Origin: Carboxylicivirga fragile
GTDB taxonomy: Bacteria; Bacteroidota; Bacteroidia; Bacteroidales; Marinilabiliaceae
NCBI GenBank assembly: GCA_025499625.1
Contig: JAFMVD010000021.1
Span: forward strand, 1 to 64,000
DNA length: 64,000 nt
Direction of reading: 5' to 3'
Shown here in pieces: positions 55,239 through 64,000 of the stretch. The notes under the pieces are model-generated. The model was given only the letters and a program-made list of their open reading frames with translations. It made no database searches and had not been told where the DNA came from. Numbering within the stretch: position 1 is the first letter of the stretch; every line of letters starts with the position of its first letter. The position numbers and the translations under genes were made by a program.

Positions 55239-58200
55239 TTATTTCACAACCATTCTGTTCGTATGAATAGCTTCACCATTCACAATTAGTCGGTAGAAAT
55301 ACATTCCACTGGCTAATTTGTGGGCCTTATAAACTACTTTATGCTCACCACTTGTTTGGTTTTTCGCTATCAGAACATCCACTGTATTACCTTTCAGGTC
55401 TACAATTTCGATTCTAACATCGCCACCCGTTTCAATGTTGTAGGCAAATGTAGTTGATTCAACAACTGGATTCGGATAGTTGATTAACCCGGCATCGATG
55501 CTAACTTCATCAAGCTTGGTTGCAATACTTCCTACCTCAGCGTTAAAGCTTGTATAAGCTATTCCACTCTGCTCATCACTGGCATAAATAATTATTTCGC
55601 TTGTTCCTTCTGCAAGTGGGTTAACTTGTAACACATTATCCACAATTTCTACCTCAACAGATTCTCCTTTAGTAACTTTTGCTATGAAAGTCAAATTGTC
55701 ATTTTCAGGATCAGCAAATACCTCGTTAAGATCAATGTTATCTTTCGAGTCAGAAACATTATAGCTTCTATTATCCAGCATATTTACAAGGTATGGTGCA
55801 CCATTGGCATCACCTAACACAATTACACCAACAGTTGTGGCAGTTACACCACCACGGCTATCATCAGCATAAATAGTAAGTACAGCCATTCCCGTCTGAT
55901 AAGGATTGATGGACATCATATTGGCATTTAAACTCACATTCACCGATGCTGTGCCTGAAAGCGTAAAGCTATAAGTCATCTCATCCCAATCAGGATCAAC
56001 AAAATGATTGCCTAGATCCAAGCTAAGTGATTCCTCAGGCCATATCATGATGTTATCCAAAGGAGTTACTAACTCTGGTGCATGATTTTCAACAGCTCGC
56101 ACACGCACATTAAAGGTAATAGCTGTATGTGCGCCTTCCGGATCGGTAGCCAGCACGGTTACCACAGCTGTACCCAAATCTCTTGGTGTAATGCTTAGAA
56201 CACTTCCATGCACTTCAAGATCGAATGCGTCGTACGAACTGGCATATGCAGTAAATACCAAGTCTTCTCCATCAGGATCAATGAAATAGTTATTTAAATC
56301 TATTTGATCTCTGGCATCATCAACGAAATACAATTTGCTCATCACATCTTCAAGAACAACAGGCATTCTGTTGACATTATTCACAACAATGGTAAATGGC
56401 AGACTAATGCTTTCACCCATATCATCCGTAACGTGCATTATAAATCCGTATGTACCTGCCTGCTCGTAATCAGGCGAGTAAGTTACAGTTGCAAAGTTAC
56501 CATCCACCTGCATCGTCATAAATTCATTCGAATTTTCAACTGCAAATTCAAGTACCCCGCCTTCTGGGTCAACCACTTCGAAAATAGTTTCAACAACTTG
56601 TCCCTCATTAACCACTAGTTCATCAGCGGCTTTCATAGTAACAGGAAGTTGATTCACATACAATTCAACCGGATATTCGAAAGTAGAATTAAGTGGATCA
56701 TTGGTATTGTAAACCACTTTCGCATAATTAAATCCACCTTTTGCTGCATTTGCATCAACATAAAGCGTGTTATCAAGCGTTGTTCCTGCTTCTACCTCAC
56801 CAGTAAGTAAACTTGGGTTCAACCATTCGCCTTGTACCGAGCCAGCTGCTTCGTAAGCTCTGATCTTGTATACATAACCAGGGTCTTCGTTCAACCATGT
56901 AGCTGAATTAGTATCGTACCAGTACGATACGCCTTCAACACCTGCAATGCCATTATTAAATCCGGCAGGGAAGGTCATAGCTTGTGGATAATGCATCACA
57001 ACGAAGAACTCATCACCATTAACAAATTGTAGAGCTGTATTTAGTTCGATGAAGCAATTAGCACCACCTGAAGCTTCGGCATGTGTATAGGCTTGTGTGG
57101 CTATCAATTCACCTTCAGCAGGTAGAGTACCGCCTTTGTAAATTTCAAGCACAACTGCATCAGTAACATCAAAGTTCTGATAATAGTTAGCAATATGTGT
57201 TAGTTTAAATGTGCTACTTGTTACCGTAAACTTGTTGGCTGCACTGTAAGCAGCTGATCCATTGTATCCATAATAATCATCCGGAGCCACTTCTGGATCG
57301 TAGATAATTGAATTAATGAACGAAGCTGTTTCTACTGCCGCTTGCTGATACCTTAGCGATCTGCCACCTTGTGCAAATGAACGCTGTGTATTTACATTTA
57401 CATCATTTCGCTGATAGATCGGACTAACAGCTGTTGTCTCACCAAATCCATCTGGTAGATAAACGACATTAGCATCAAAGTTTAATAGGCTTGCACCTTC
57501 ATTACCAATTGTACTTATGGATGAAACACTTTCATCGGAACGTAAATGCAGTTTCAAAGTACTTGTTGGATTTAAGGTTGCCACTGGAGGGGCAATTGCC
57601 TCTGCCTGTAGTTCGGCCCATACTAAAGCCATATCTTCATCATTAGAAGCCACTTTTAGTTTATTAGAAAATGAACCAACAGCATTTGGCGTAAAGCTTA
57701 CATTCACCATCAACTCTTCTTCTGGTTGAAGTGTAAATGCTCCGTCTTTATCCTTAGCAAATACTTCCGATTCGTGCATGAAGTACACTGATTCTATTTC
57801 GAGCGCTTTAGTACCTGTATTGGTAATCATTAATTCCTGAGCAACCGTATTGACTTGATCATCCATAAAGTAAATAGGATCAAATACCATCATATCAGTA
57901 CTCAAAGTAATTTCAGGTATACCAATAACTGTCAACGAAGTAGGTATTTCTACATATTGCGATGCAGGATCGTTACTTAAGACCTTCAATGGTGCTTCGT
58001 AAATACCATCGTACATATCTGTAGCGTCAAATACCAACTCAACATTGCTAGTAACACCTGGCGCAACAACACCGGTTACAAACGGACTCTTGATTAACAA
58101 GGCCAGTTCATTTTTCAGGTAAGTATTGTTGAATACAACAGATAAGGCATCTGTTCCATCTTCATTTTCAATACCAACGGTTGATTTCTCAACGCCAGAA

Positions 58201-61200
58201 TAAGATTCAACATCTTTGTACTGGAATCGGATGTCACCATTGGCATAAATGATAGCCTGGAAAGTAGCATAAGTACTGCCCAAGAATGCAGGTACTTGGT
58301 TGTACTGAACCACCGCATAATCGCTTGTGCTATAGTAATACACACCATCGCCATTTTGAGGTTCAATGTCGTCCCAAAGTGGAGCTATCAGTGTATTAGG
58401 ATCGCTATTATCAGGAATATCCTGATTTGAGAATCCACCAATTGAGCCAAGCTCAGTTCCAAATGTAATAAAGCCATTGGAAGCCACTTGCATTTGCGCG
58501 TACATACCATTATAGAATGGGAAGCTAAATGGTAGATCAACAAAGACACCATCATCGCCACCTAAGTCAAGCTTGGTACCAATTCCACTAATTTCCATCC
58601 ACTCATACATCACCTCAGCACTTTCATCACTATCCAACCAGGTATAACCGAACATATCCGGCCCACCTTTACTGTGTTGAACTGCATCACCAATTCTGGT
58701 ATCCTGATCGTCTTTTGAAGCCAATGCAGGCGCAGGAGTATGACTGCTTTGCGTTACTTCGCCTACCTTAGAGTAGAAAGGTTTAACTAAAGTATAAGCT
58801 AAGTCAGAGCCACCCGTATTTGCAATGGCCACTTCAATGCTTTGCATTTCGCCAGCCGGGATAATTACCTCTACAGGAGATGGTGTAGTGCTTACTCCAA
58901 TTTCAGGAGGAACAATACCAGTTCCTGAAACTGCTACACTTACTTCTTCGTTACCATAAGTATCGTCACTACTAATAATGATGTCAGCAGTGGTTTCACC
59001 AATGTTTAAAGCTGTGTAAGTCACAATAAAGGATTTACTCATTTCCGGAGCCAAATTAATCGGGCTCTCAAAATCAACCGTAAACGAAGCATCACTTGAA
59101 GTAATAGAACTAATGTTTAAGTCCTTGCTTCCTGTGTTTTCGATATTGAAGGTTCGTTGAGCCGTCAAATTCTGGAAAATAGGTTCGAAAACTAAACTCT
59201 CAGGATTTACTCCAATTTTTGGGAATCCCTTAACATTCAAGAGTGTTGTAAAAGTTTGTTCAGGTCGAAGCGGATCGTTACTTGAAATAAGTAATTCGTT
59301 AATGTAACTGTCCTCAACCAATTCGCTTGCATCAATTGTAACATCAATACTTTGCTCCTGGTTAGGCTGAACAATTCCTGACAATGGACTAACAGACACA
59401 TCAAATGGTGTTTTTCCAGGGAAGATCAATACAGCCATATTACTTTCCACAAAAGCCGTATTAAATGCTACCTGTAAACCAATGCTGCCATCCATATTCT
59501 CAGTACCTACAGTAGCGGTTTCACTATTAGCAAGTGTCACATCTTTGTATAAATACTCAATGTTTCCATTCGGATAAAGCACCACCTGGAAAGTGATTGT
59601 ACCAGTTGAACTACTCCACGTACCTACCTCGTGATACTGAACAATAAATTTGTCAGGCGAAGCTTGATAGAACACTTGTCCTCTGCGAGCCGATGGTCGT
59701 AAATCGTCCCAGAATGGGGCAATCAAATCGTCCGGTGCACCAGAAGTTGGAATTTGTTTATTGGAATAACCACCAAAGGTTCCCAATTCTGTTCCGAAAG
59801 TAAGGAAGCCATTGGAAGCAATTGTTACAGCAGATTTAGACTCGCCATAGAATTTAAAGGCAAATGGTAATTCTATCTGCTCAGCTCCATCATCACTATC
59901 GGGCGCTACTTCAATACCTGTTTCAGAAATCTCTGTCCATACAAAGACAGGACCACCAGTTTCTTTACTATCAATCCAGGCATAACCTTGATCGTCAGGC
60001 CCACCTGCGCCGAGTAAAACAGGATTACCTTTACGTGTATCGGTAACACCTTTTTCGCTCATCTGTGTCATGTCATCAATACGAGACGTATTGTTTTGAA
60101 CAACATCAGGATTAGCCAATAGTTGATTTAAGGCAACAGCCGGCATTGAGTATTGCAGTGGATACAATCCGGTATTTTTGATTGTAAATCGTTCAACTCG
60201 TAGCTGACCAGCATCCATATCAATCTCAGTTTGGGCTGGTTCAAGCGAAATGACCGGTGGCGAAATAGCATTTGCCGTAACCGTAATATTAACCGTTGGT
60301 GTAGACTGATCGTTGCTGCTTACCGTTAATACATCGTTGAACTGACCTAAGAAATTCGATTTAAAAACCAACTTAACAAGCAATGAATCACCTGTTGATA
60401 ATACCTTTTCCTCGGTAAGATCAGTGGTAAACAACGAAGTGGTTCCAGTAATTGAAGCGATGGTCAGATCACCAATTCCTGAATTACTAATGAAGAATGG
60501 CACTTCTTTTTTGTCATTGACAAATACAGTTCCCATCTCAATCATTTCTTCTGCAATCACAATCTCACCCGTTTGCCCACTCACCTCAACATTCACAGGA
60601 ATAGTTGTAGACAGCTTATTAATATCGTTGGTGTATAATGTTAATGATGAAGCATGCTCACCGTTTGGAAGCATTGTTGCATCAATTTCAACATTAATAG
60701 TAGTTGATGCTCCTGCAGCCACTGTTCCGGCTAAAGGCTCCACAGAAATAAAATCTGATCCTCCACCACCTGGGAAGCCAAATGCTGTTACTTCTGCATT
60801 TCCAGGGAAAGCACCAATTAATTCAGTGGCACCTGTTTCTGTGTCAAGCACTCTTAGTTCGCCCGCATCAGAAGCATTGTTATAGGCAGCTAAATAAACA
60901 AGGTCGGTTGCCGGATCCCATGCCATACTTTGGGCATAATTAGGATCGAAACCAGAATTACCAACCAAGGTCATATGACCATCGTTCTTATCAATGGCAT
61001 AAATGTTATCATCCAGGTTGAGTCCCCAAAGATTTCCTTCGCCATCGCAAGCAATGGATACCATAATGCCTTCGCCCATGTCACCAACTTTAGTTGCGGC
61101 ACCAGTTGAAAGATTAATGGTATAAAGCTCAGACACAGGCTCAGAATAATTACTCGCGTACATCACGCCAGATGTTTTATCACAAGCTAAATCAGCAAAT

Positions 61201-64000
61201 TGCAAGGTTGCCCCTATTGATTCTAAAGCACCCGTTTCGATGTTGAGCTTTTTCAACATACTTTCATCATGATCAACAATGTACATGTGCTGATCGTCAC
61301 CCTGAGCAAAGTCACCTGCATAGGCTGTATAGGTCACAGCGCTTGAACTTGTATAAGTACCTGGCGCATCCGTCGATAATGACATAAAGAACTTACCCGG
61401 GTACACTTCCATACCATAAGCCATAGAACCTGCTAATTGTGCAACAGGTAAAGAGGAGTTGGTTTCGGTACTCACCTTAGGAGCTATACCAAGAGTACTG
61501 GCCGCCATGCCTTTGGGATAATGACCTGTAACGGCAGGAATGTGATAGCTTTGATCAACCACTGGCCCAGTAAAGTCGTACTGTAACTCAGCATTACCGT
61601 TATTTGCAATGGTAAGCGTTTCAACTTGAACAGGATTAGTGTTCACGTCAACGGAAGCATTTATTTCCATAGGTGTTACTTCCAATGCTGGGTTTGGAGC
61701 TCCAGTTATCGTAGCAGTCGCTTCCACTTTTGTTACCGGATTAAGCGGATCGTTACTCAATACAAAAATATTGAAGTCGTGCTCACCATTGGTTGTTACA
61801 CCCTCGGCATCGTAAGTAACCTGAATTTCTTGAGAAGAGGCACTAGCAACGGTACCTTCTGAAACATCAAGTGTTAAACCTTGCAATGAAGACTGAATAC
61901 CTCTTACATTCCATACATAGTTACCCCAGTTAGGTTGGTTCTGAATATCTTCCCATGCACTATTTAGATAAACTAAATTTGCACCAGGTCTACTTCCGCC
62001 TGCCACATCATCGTAACCTAAACGTAAAGGAACATCAGGATAATCAAATACCACCCAAACCTTATCGCCCGTTTCGAGGCTAATAGGCATTTCAAGGGCA
62101 ACAGTCACATATTGTGCACCAATGATATTATTAAATTCCTGCATCAATACTAATTCACCTTGCGATGGTGTATCCCCACCCAAAACAACAGATAGGCCCG
62201 TTGGTTTTGAACTGGCAGCACCAGAAGCTTCGATAAAGGCACTTACATGGGAAAGAATAAATTTCTCACCACCCATATCAGGCACAACTAAAGAAGAACT
62301 TGCCATCCACTGTACCGGAGTACCACTAGCTGTTACCGCAATAGTACCATCAGCTTCTTCATCACCATTGTCATAAATAATAGAATTAGCCACTTCATTT
62401 TCAAATGATAATTGTCTAACCGTCGTATTATTAGTGGATGATTGAGCACTTAATTCACCTTGTTGGTTATTTTCGATATTAACCAATACTGGCTCATCTT
62501 TACCAGGATAAAGCAGGTTACTTTGCGTTTGTGTTAATCCACCATCATTATAAACTGGGAAAACATTAAATGTAAGATCTACTGTTCCCTGATTTTGAAT
62601 GGTAAATGGAGCTGAAGCAACCGGATTTAATTCTAAATCGATAGCCACATCAGGTGTACCTTCCACTACAACTTCAGGTGCAGGCAAAGTAGTTGCACTT
62701 ACCGTATTAGAAATACCAGATGTATTACCAAAGAAATCAGATGATTTTAAGGCAAAATAATACATTGTTCCCGGGCTTAAACCTTTTACTGTGAAATTCT
62801 GCATCTCACCTGGAGCCATTGGAACAGGACCATCAATTTGAGTGGCCTGTTCAAAATTATCGGCAGCAATTGGATTAAGCGAATATCTTAAATCGTAAGT
62901 TACAGCAGGGTAGTTATCAGGTTGATCAGCAGGAGCTGTCCAGCTTAAGGCAACATTAATGGCAGACACATCTCCAACCATTACATCAACTATGTCGGTC
63001 GGTGCCATTCCATCGTCCTCGGCCAAGGCTTTAAAAGCATTCAAACGACCTGTTCCCCAATCATCGGCACCATCAAAGCTTAATGGATCGGTTGACGAAA
63101 CTAATCTGTCCCAAACCTGCTGAGGAGTGATACCATCGTCTTTAAATTGAGAAACAATTAAAGCCGCAACACCCGACACGTGAGGACATGCCATGGATGT
63201 TCCACTAAAATTAGCATATGAATTACCAGGAACTGTACTTGCTACATTAACAGCAGGAGCAGCCATTTCGACCCATGCACCAAAGTTAGAACTTGTATAT
63301 TTATTATCGTTGTGATCGGTACCAGCTACGGCTAAAATTGGCTCGTAATAACCCGGATACCACTCGTCATTCTGACCATCGTTACCAGCTGCAAAAATAA
63401 CAATACCACCAGCCATTGGGCCAACTTGATTGCCATTTTCATCTTTACCTGCCTCTGCTATAAAATAGTCGATTGCATCGAGCAATACTTGGTCAAAGAC
63501 ACCAGGACTACTGTAGCCCCAACTATTTTGAGAAATAACTGAGCCATTATCAGCCGCATAAATATAGGAGTCTTCGAAGCCACCATTACCTGTATTACCA
63601 AAACAAACACATGACATTAAGCGAACGCCATCGTCAGCACCTGTACCACCGGCAACACCAGCCATACCAATTTCGTTATTAGTTTCAGCTGCAACCGTGC
63701 CACCAACATGTGTACCATGGTCACCTGCAGGTATTGTTCCTGTTCCATCAGCAAAGTTATAACCATGAACATCATCAATGTAGCCATTGTTGTCGTCATC
63801 GATACCATTGCCGGCTATTTCGTTAGGGTTGGTCCATAGATTACCATCCAGATCCGGATGACTACCATCTATTCCACCATCGTGAACAGAAACGATTACA
63901 TCGGTACTACCCGTTTGAATGGCCCATGCTTCAGGAAGGTCCACATCAGCATCAGCGGTACCACCTGTTTGACCAGTATTGTTATAATGCCATTGTTCGG
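55239..64000 (-). CDS. Giant S8 subtilisin-family T9SS exoprotein (5' end outside window)
   Basis: A secreted protein longer than 2919 residues; the frame runs past the window edge and reads EQWHYNNTGQTGGTADADVD before residue 1 used here (GTG at 63944), so no start is claimed. The S8 domain has Asp22 (VHDGGID), His76 (HGTHVGG) and Ser250 (SGTSMACPH). A fibronectin-III domain (about 320-420) and several beta domains of the ASH/Hydin type follow, then two copies of a module (GYAWIDSKETGG..., about 60 kb, and GYTWLDSDESAE..., about 58.6 kb), then four cadherin-like repeats of about 95 residues (about 55.55-56.65 kb) and a T9SS type A sorting domain (NYPNPVVESTTF to IHTNRMVVK). It is presumably an anchored or released surface protease; substrate unknown. 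Confidence 0.95.
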   Translation of the reverse strand, partial: EQWHYNNTGQTGGTADADVDLPEAWAIQTGSTDVIVSVHDGGIDGSHPDLDGNLWTNPNEIAGNGIDDDNNGYIDDVHGYNFADGTGTIPAGDHGTHVGGTVAAETNNEIGMAGVAGGTGADDGVRLMSCVCFGNTGNGGFEDSYIYAADNGSVISQNSWGYSSPGVFDQVLLDAIDYFIAEAGKDENGNQVGPMAGGIVIFAAGNDGQNDEWYPGYYEPILAVAGTDHNDNKYTSSNFGAWVEMAAPAVNVASTVPGNSYANFSGTSMACPHVSGVAALIVSQFKDDGITPQQVWDRLVSSTDPLSFDGADDWGTGRLNAFKALAEDDGMAPTDIVDVMVGDVSAINVALSWTAPADQPDNYPAVTYDLRYSLNPIAADNFEQATQIDGPVPMAPGEMQNFTVKGLSPGTMYYFALKSSDFFGNTSGISNTVSATTLPAPEVVVEGTPDVAIDLELNPVASAPFTIQNQGTVDLTFNVFPVYNDGGLTQTQSNLLYPGKDEPVLVNIENNQQGELSAQSSTNNTTVRQLSFENEVANSIIYDNGDEEADGTIAVTASGTPVQWMASSSLVVPDMGGEKFILSHVSAFIEASGAASSKPTGLSVVLGGDTPSQGELVLMQEFNNIIGAQYVTVALEMPISLETGDKVWVVFDYPDVPLRLGYDDVAGGSRPGANLVYLNSAWEDIQNQPNWGNYVWNVRGIQSSLQGLTLDVSEGTVASASSQEIQVTYDAEGVTTNGEHDFNIFVLSNDPLNPVTKVEATATITGAPNPALEVTPMEINASVDVNTNPVQVETLTIANNGNAELQYDFTGPVVDQSYHIPAVTGHYPKGMAASTLGIAPKVSTETNSSLPVAQLAGSMAYGMEVYPGKFFMSLSTDAPGTYTSSSAVTYTAYAGDFAQGDDQHMYIVDHDESMLKKLNIETGALESIGATLQFADLACDKTSGVMYASNYSEPVSELYTINLSTGAATKVGDMGEGIMVSIACDGEGNLWGLNLDDNIYAIDKNDGHMTLVGNSGFDPNYAQSMAWDPATDLVYLAAYNNASDAGELRVLDTETGATELIGAFPGNAEVTAFGFPGGGGSDFISVEPLAGTVAAGASTTINVEIDATMLPNGEHASSLTLYTNDINKLSTTIPVNVEVSGQTGEIVIAEEMIEMGTVFVNDKKEVPFFISNSGIGDLTIASITGTTSLFTTDLTEEKVLSTGDSLLVKLVFKSNFLGQFNDVLTVSSNDQSTPTVNITVTANAISPPVISLEPAQTEIDMDAGQLRVERFTIKNTGLYPLQYSMPAVALNQLLANPDVVQNNTSRIDDMTQMSEKGVTDTRKGNPVLLGAGGPDDQGYAWIDSKETGGPVFVWTEISETGIEVAPDSDDGAEQIELPFAFKFYGESKSAVTIASNGFLTFGTELGTFGGYSNKQIPTSGAPDDLIAPFWDDLRPSARRGQVFYQASPDKFIVQYHEVGTWSSSTGTITFQVVLYPNGNIEYLYKDVTLANSETATVGTENMDGSIGLQVAFNTAFVESNMAVLIFPGKTPFDVSVSPLSGIVQPNQEQSIDVTIDASELVEDSYINELLISSNDPLRPEQTFTTLLNVKGFPKIGVNPESLVFEPIFQNLTAQRTFNIENTGSKDLNISSITSSDASFTVDFESPINLAPEMSKSFIVTYTALNIGETTADIIISSDDTYGNEEVSVAVSGTGIVPPEIGVSTTPSPVEVIIPAGEMQSIEVAIANTGGSDLAYTLVKPFYSKVGEVTQSSHTPAPALASKDDQDTRIGDAVQHSKGGPDMFGYTWLDSDESAEVMYEWMEISGIGTKLDLGGDDGVFVDLPFSFPFYNGMYAQMQVASNGFITFGTELGSIGGFSNQDIPDNSDPNTLIAPLWDDIEPQNGDGVYYYSTSDYAVVQYNQVPAFLGSTYATFQAIIYANGDIRFQYKDVESYSGVEKSTVGIENEDGTDALSVVFNNTYLKNELALLIKSPFVTGVVAPGVTSNVELVFDATDMYDGIYEAPLKVLSNDPASQYVEIPTSLTVIGIPEITLSTDMMVFDPIYFMDDQVNTVAQELMITNTGTKALEIESVYFMHESEVFAKDKDGAFTLQPEEELMVNVSFTPNAVGSFSNKLKVASNDEDMALVWAELQAEAIAPPVATLNPTSTLKLHLRSDESVSSISTIGNEGASLLNFDANVVYLPDGFGETTAVSPIYQRNDVNVNTQRSFAQGGRSLRYQQAAVETASFINSIIYDPEVAPDDYYGYNGSAAYSAANKFTVTSSTFKLTHIANYYQNFDVTDAVVLEIYKGGTLPAEGELIATQAYTHAEASGGANCFIELNTALQFVNGDEFFVVMHYPQAMTFPAGFNNGIAGVEGVSYWYDTNSATWLNEDPGYVYKIRAYEAAGSVQGEWLNPSLLTGEVEAGTTLDNTLYVDANAAKGGFNYAKVVYNTNDPLNSTFEYPVELYVNQLPVTMKAADELVVNEGQVVETIFEVVDPEGGVLEFAVENSNEFMTMQVDGNFATVTYSPDYEQAGTYGFIMHVTDDMGESISLPFTIVVNNVNRMPVVLEDVMSKLYFVDDARDQIDLNNYFIDPDGEDLVFTAYASSYDAFDLEVHGSVLSITPRDLGTAVVTVLATDPEGAHTAITFNVRVRAVENHAPELVTPLDNIMIWPEESLSLDLGNHFVDPDWDEMTYSFTLSGTASVNVSLNANMMSINPYQTGMAVLTIYADDSRGGVTATTVGVIVLGDANGAPYLVNMLDNRSYNVSDSKDNIDLNEVFADPENDNLTFIAKVTKGESVEVEIVDNVLQVNPLAEGTSEIIIYASDEQSGIAYTSFNAEVGSIATKLDEVSIDAGLINYPNPVVESTTFAYNIETGGDVRIEIVDLKGNTVDVLIAKNQTSGEHKVVYKAHKLASGMYFYRLIVNGEAIHTNRMVVK

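Noticed and set aside
63944-63946. Start codon for the giant S8 protein
   Set aside because: The GTG at 63944 lies inside a frame that continues to the window edge with conserved family sequence, so the real start is outside.

Overview
The window is a contiguous stretch of a chromosome from a member of the Bacteroidota, most likely a marine or gliding-type lineage related to Marinilabiliales or Cytophagales. The base for this is direct: low G+C, Bacteroidota-type -7 promoter boxes (TAnnTTTG), several type IX secretion system (T9SS) signatures (PorP/SprF proteins, gliding-motility CHU_C C-termini, a type A sorting domain), propeller-type and TPR-type sensor kinases, and a BlaR1-like M56 protein with a TonB-like tail. 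The genus cannot be fixed from the sequence alone. There are no rRNA or tRNA genes, no CRISPR array, no intact transposase and no prophage genes.

Layout. 1-8.3 kb: a BlaI/BlaR1-like regulator pair with a palindromic operator, then two tandem sensor kinases with near-identical catalytic halves but different sensory halves (TPR, and beta-propeller plus Y_Y_Y). 8.5-14.2 kb: a secreted BNR-repeat protein, a small acidic protein, a tiny lipoprotein and type I GAPDH (gap). 14.4-22.0 kb: a minus-strand T9SS cluster in which CHU_C cargo and PorP/SprF proteins alternate twice. 22.3-25.5 kb: polysaccharide deacetylase, glucosaminidase and an ABC permease. 25.7-33.4 kb: aconitase, EamA transporter, a STAND-like AAA ATPase with a triple upstream repeat, an unknown secreted protein and an S9 peptidase. 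33.5-38 kb: an outer-membrane-like protein, a 7TM sensor kinase and a response regulator. 38.1-49.4 kb: mixed housekeeping and regulatory genes: oxidoreductases, Crp-type regulator, ECF sigma factor with a membrane partner, a sensor-poor histidine kinase, DbpA-like helicase, MtfA-like peptidase, M28 peptidase. 49.7-55.0 kb: small metabolic genes on the minus strand. 55.2 kb to the window end: a giant subtilisin-family exoprotein whose 5' end lies beyond the window.

Between genes the window carries several structured repeats that no coding feature explains. Two copies of a 105-115 bp palindromic element with matching ends and covarying internal arms lie at 14.3 and 49.7 kb. Three copies of a second 62-74 bp motif lie at 4.6, 4.7 and 54.4 kb. 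A composite palindrome lies at 2.3 kb and a GC-rich palindrome at the window start. A fossil T9SS sorting domain lies at 48.0 kb. These look like non-autonomous, hairpin-forming repeats and are the strongest candidates for undescribed structure here. The protein-coding content is otherwise recognisable for Bacteroidota.
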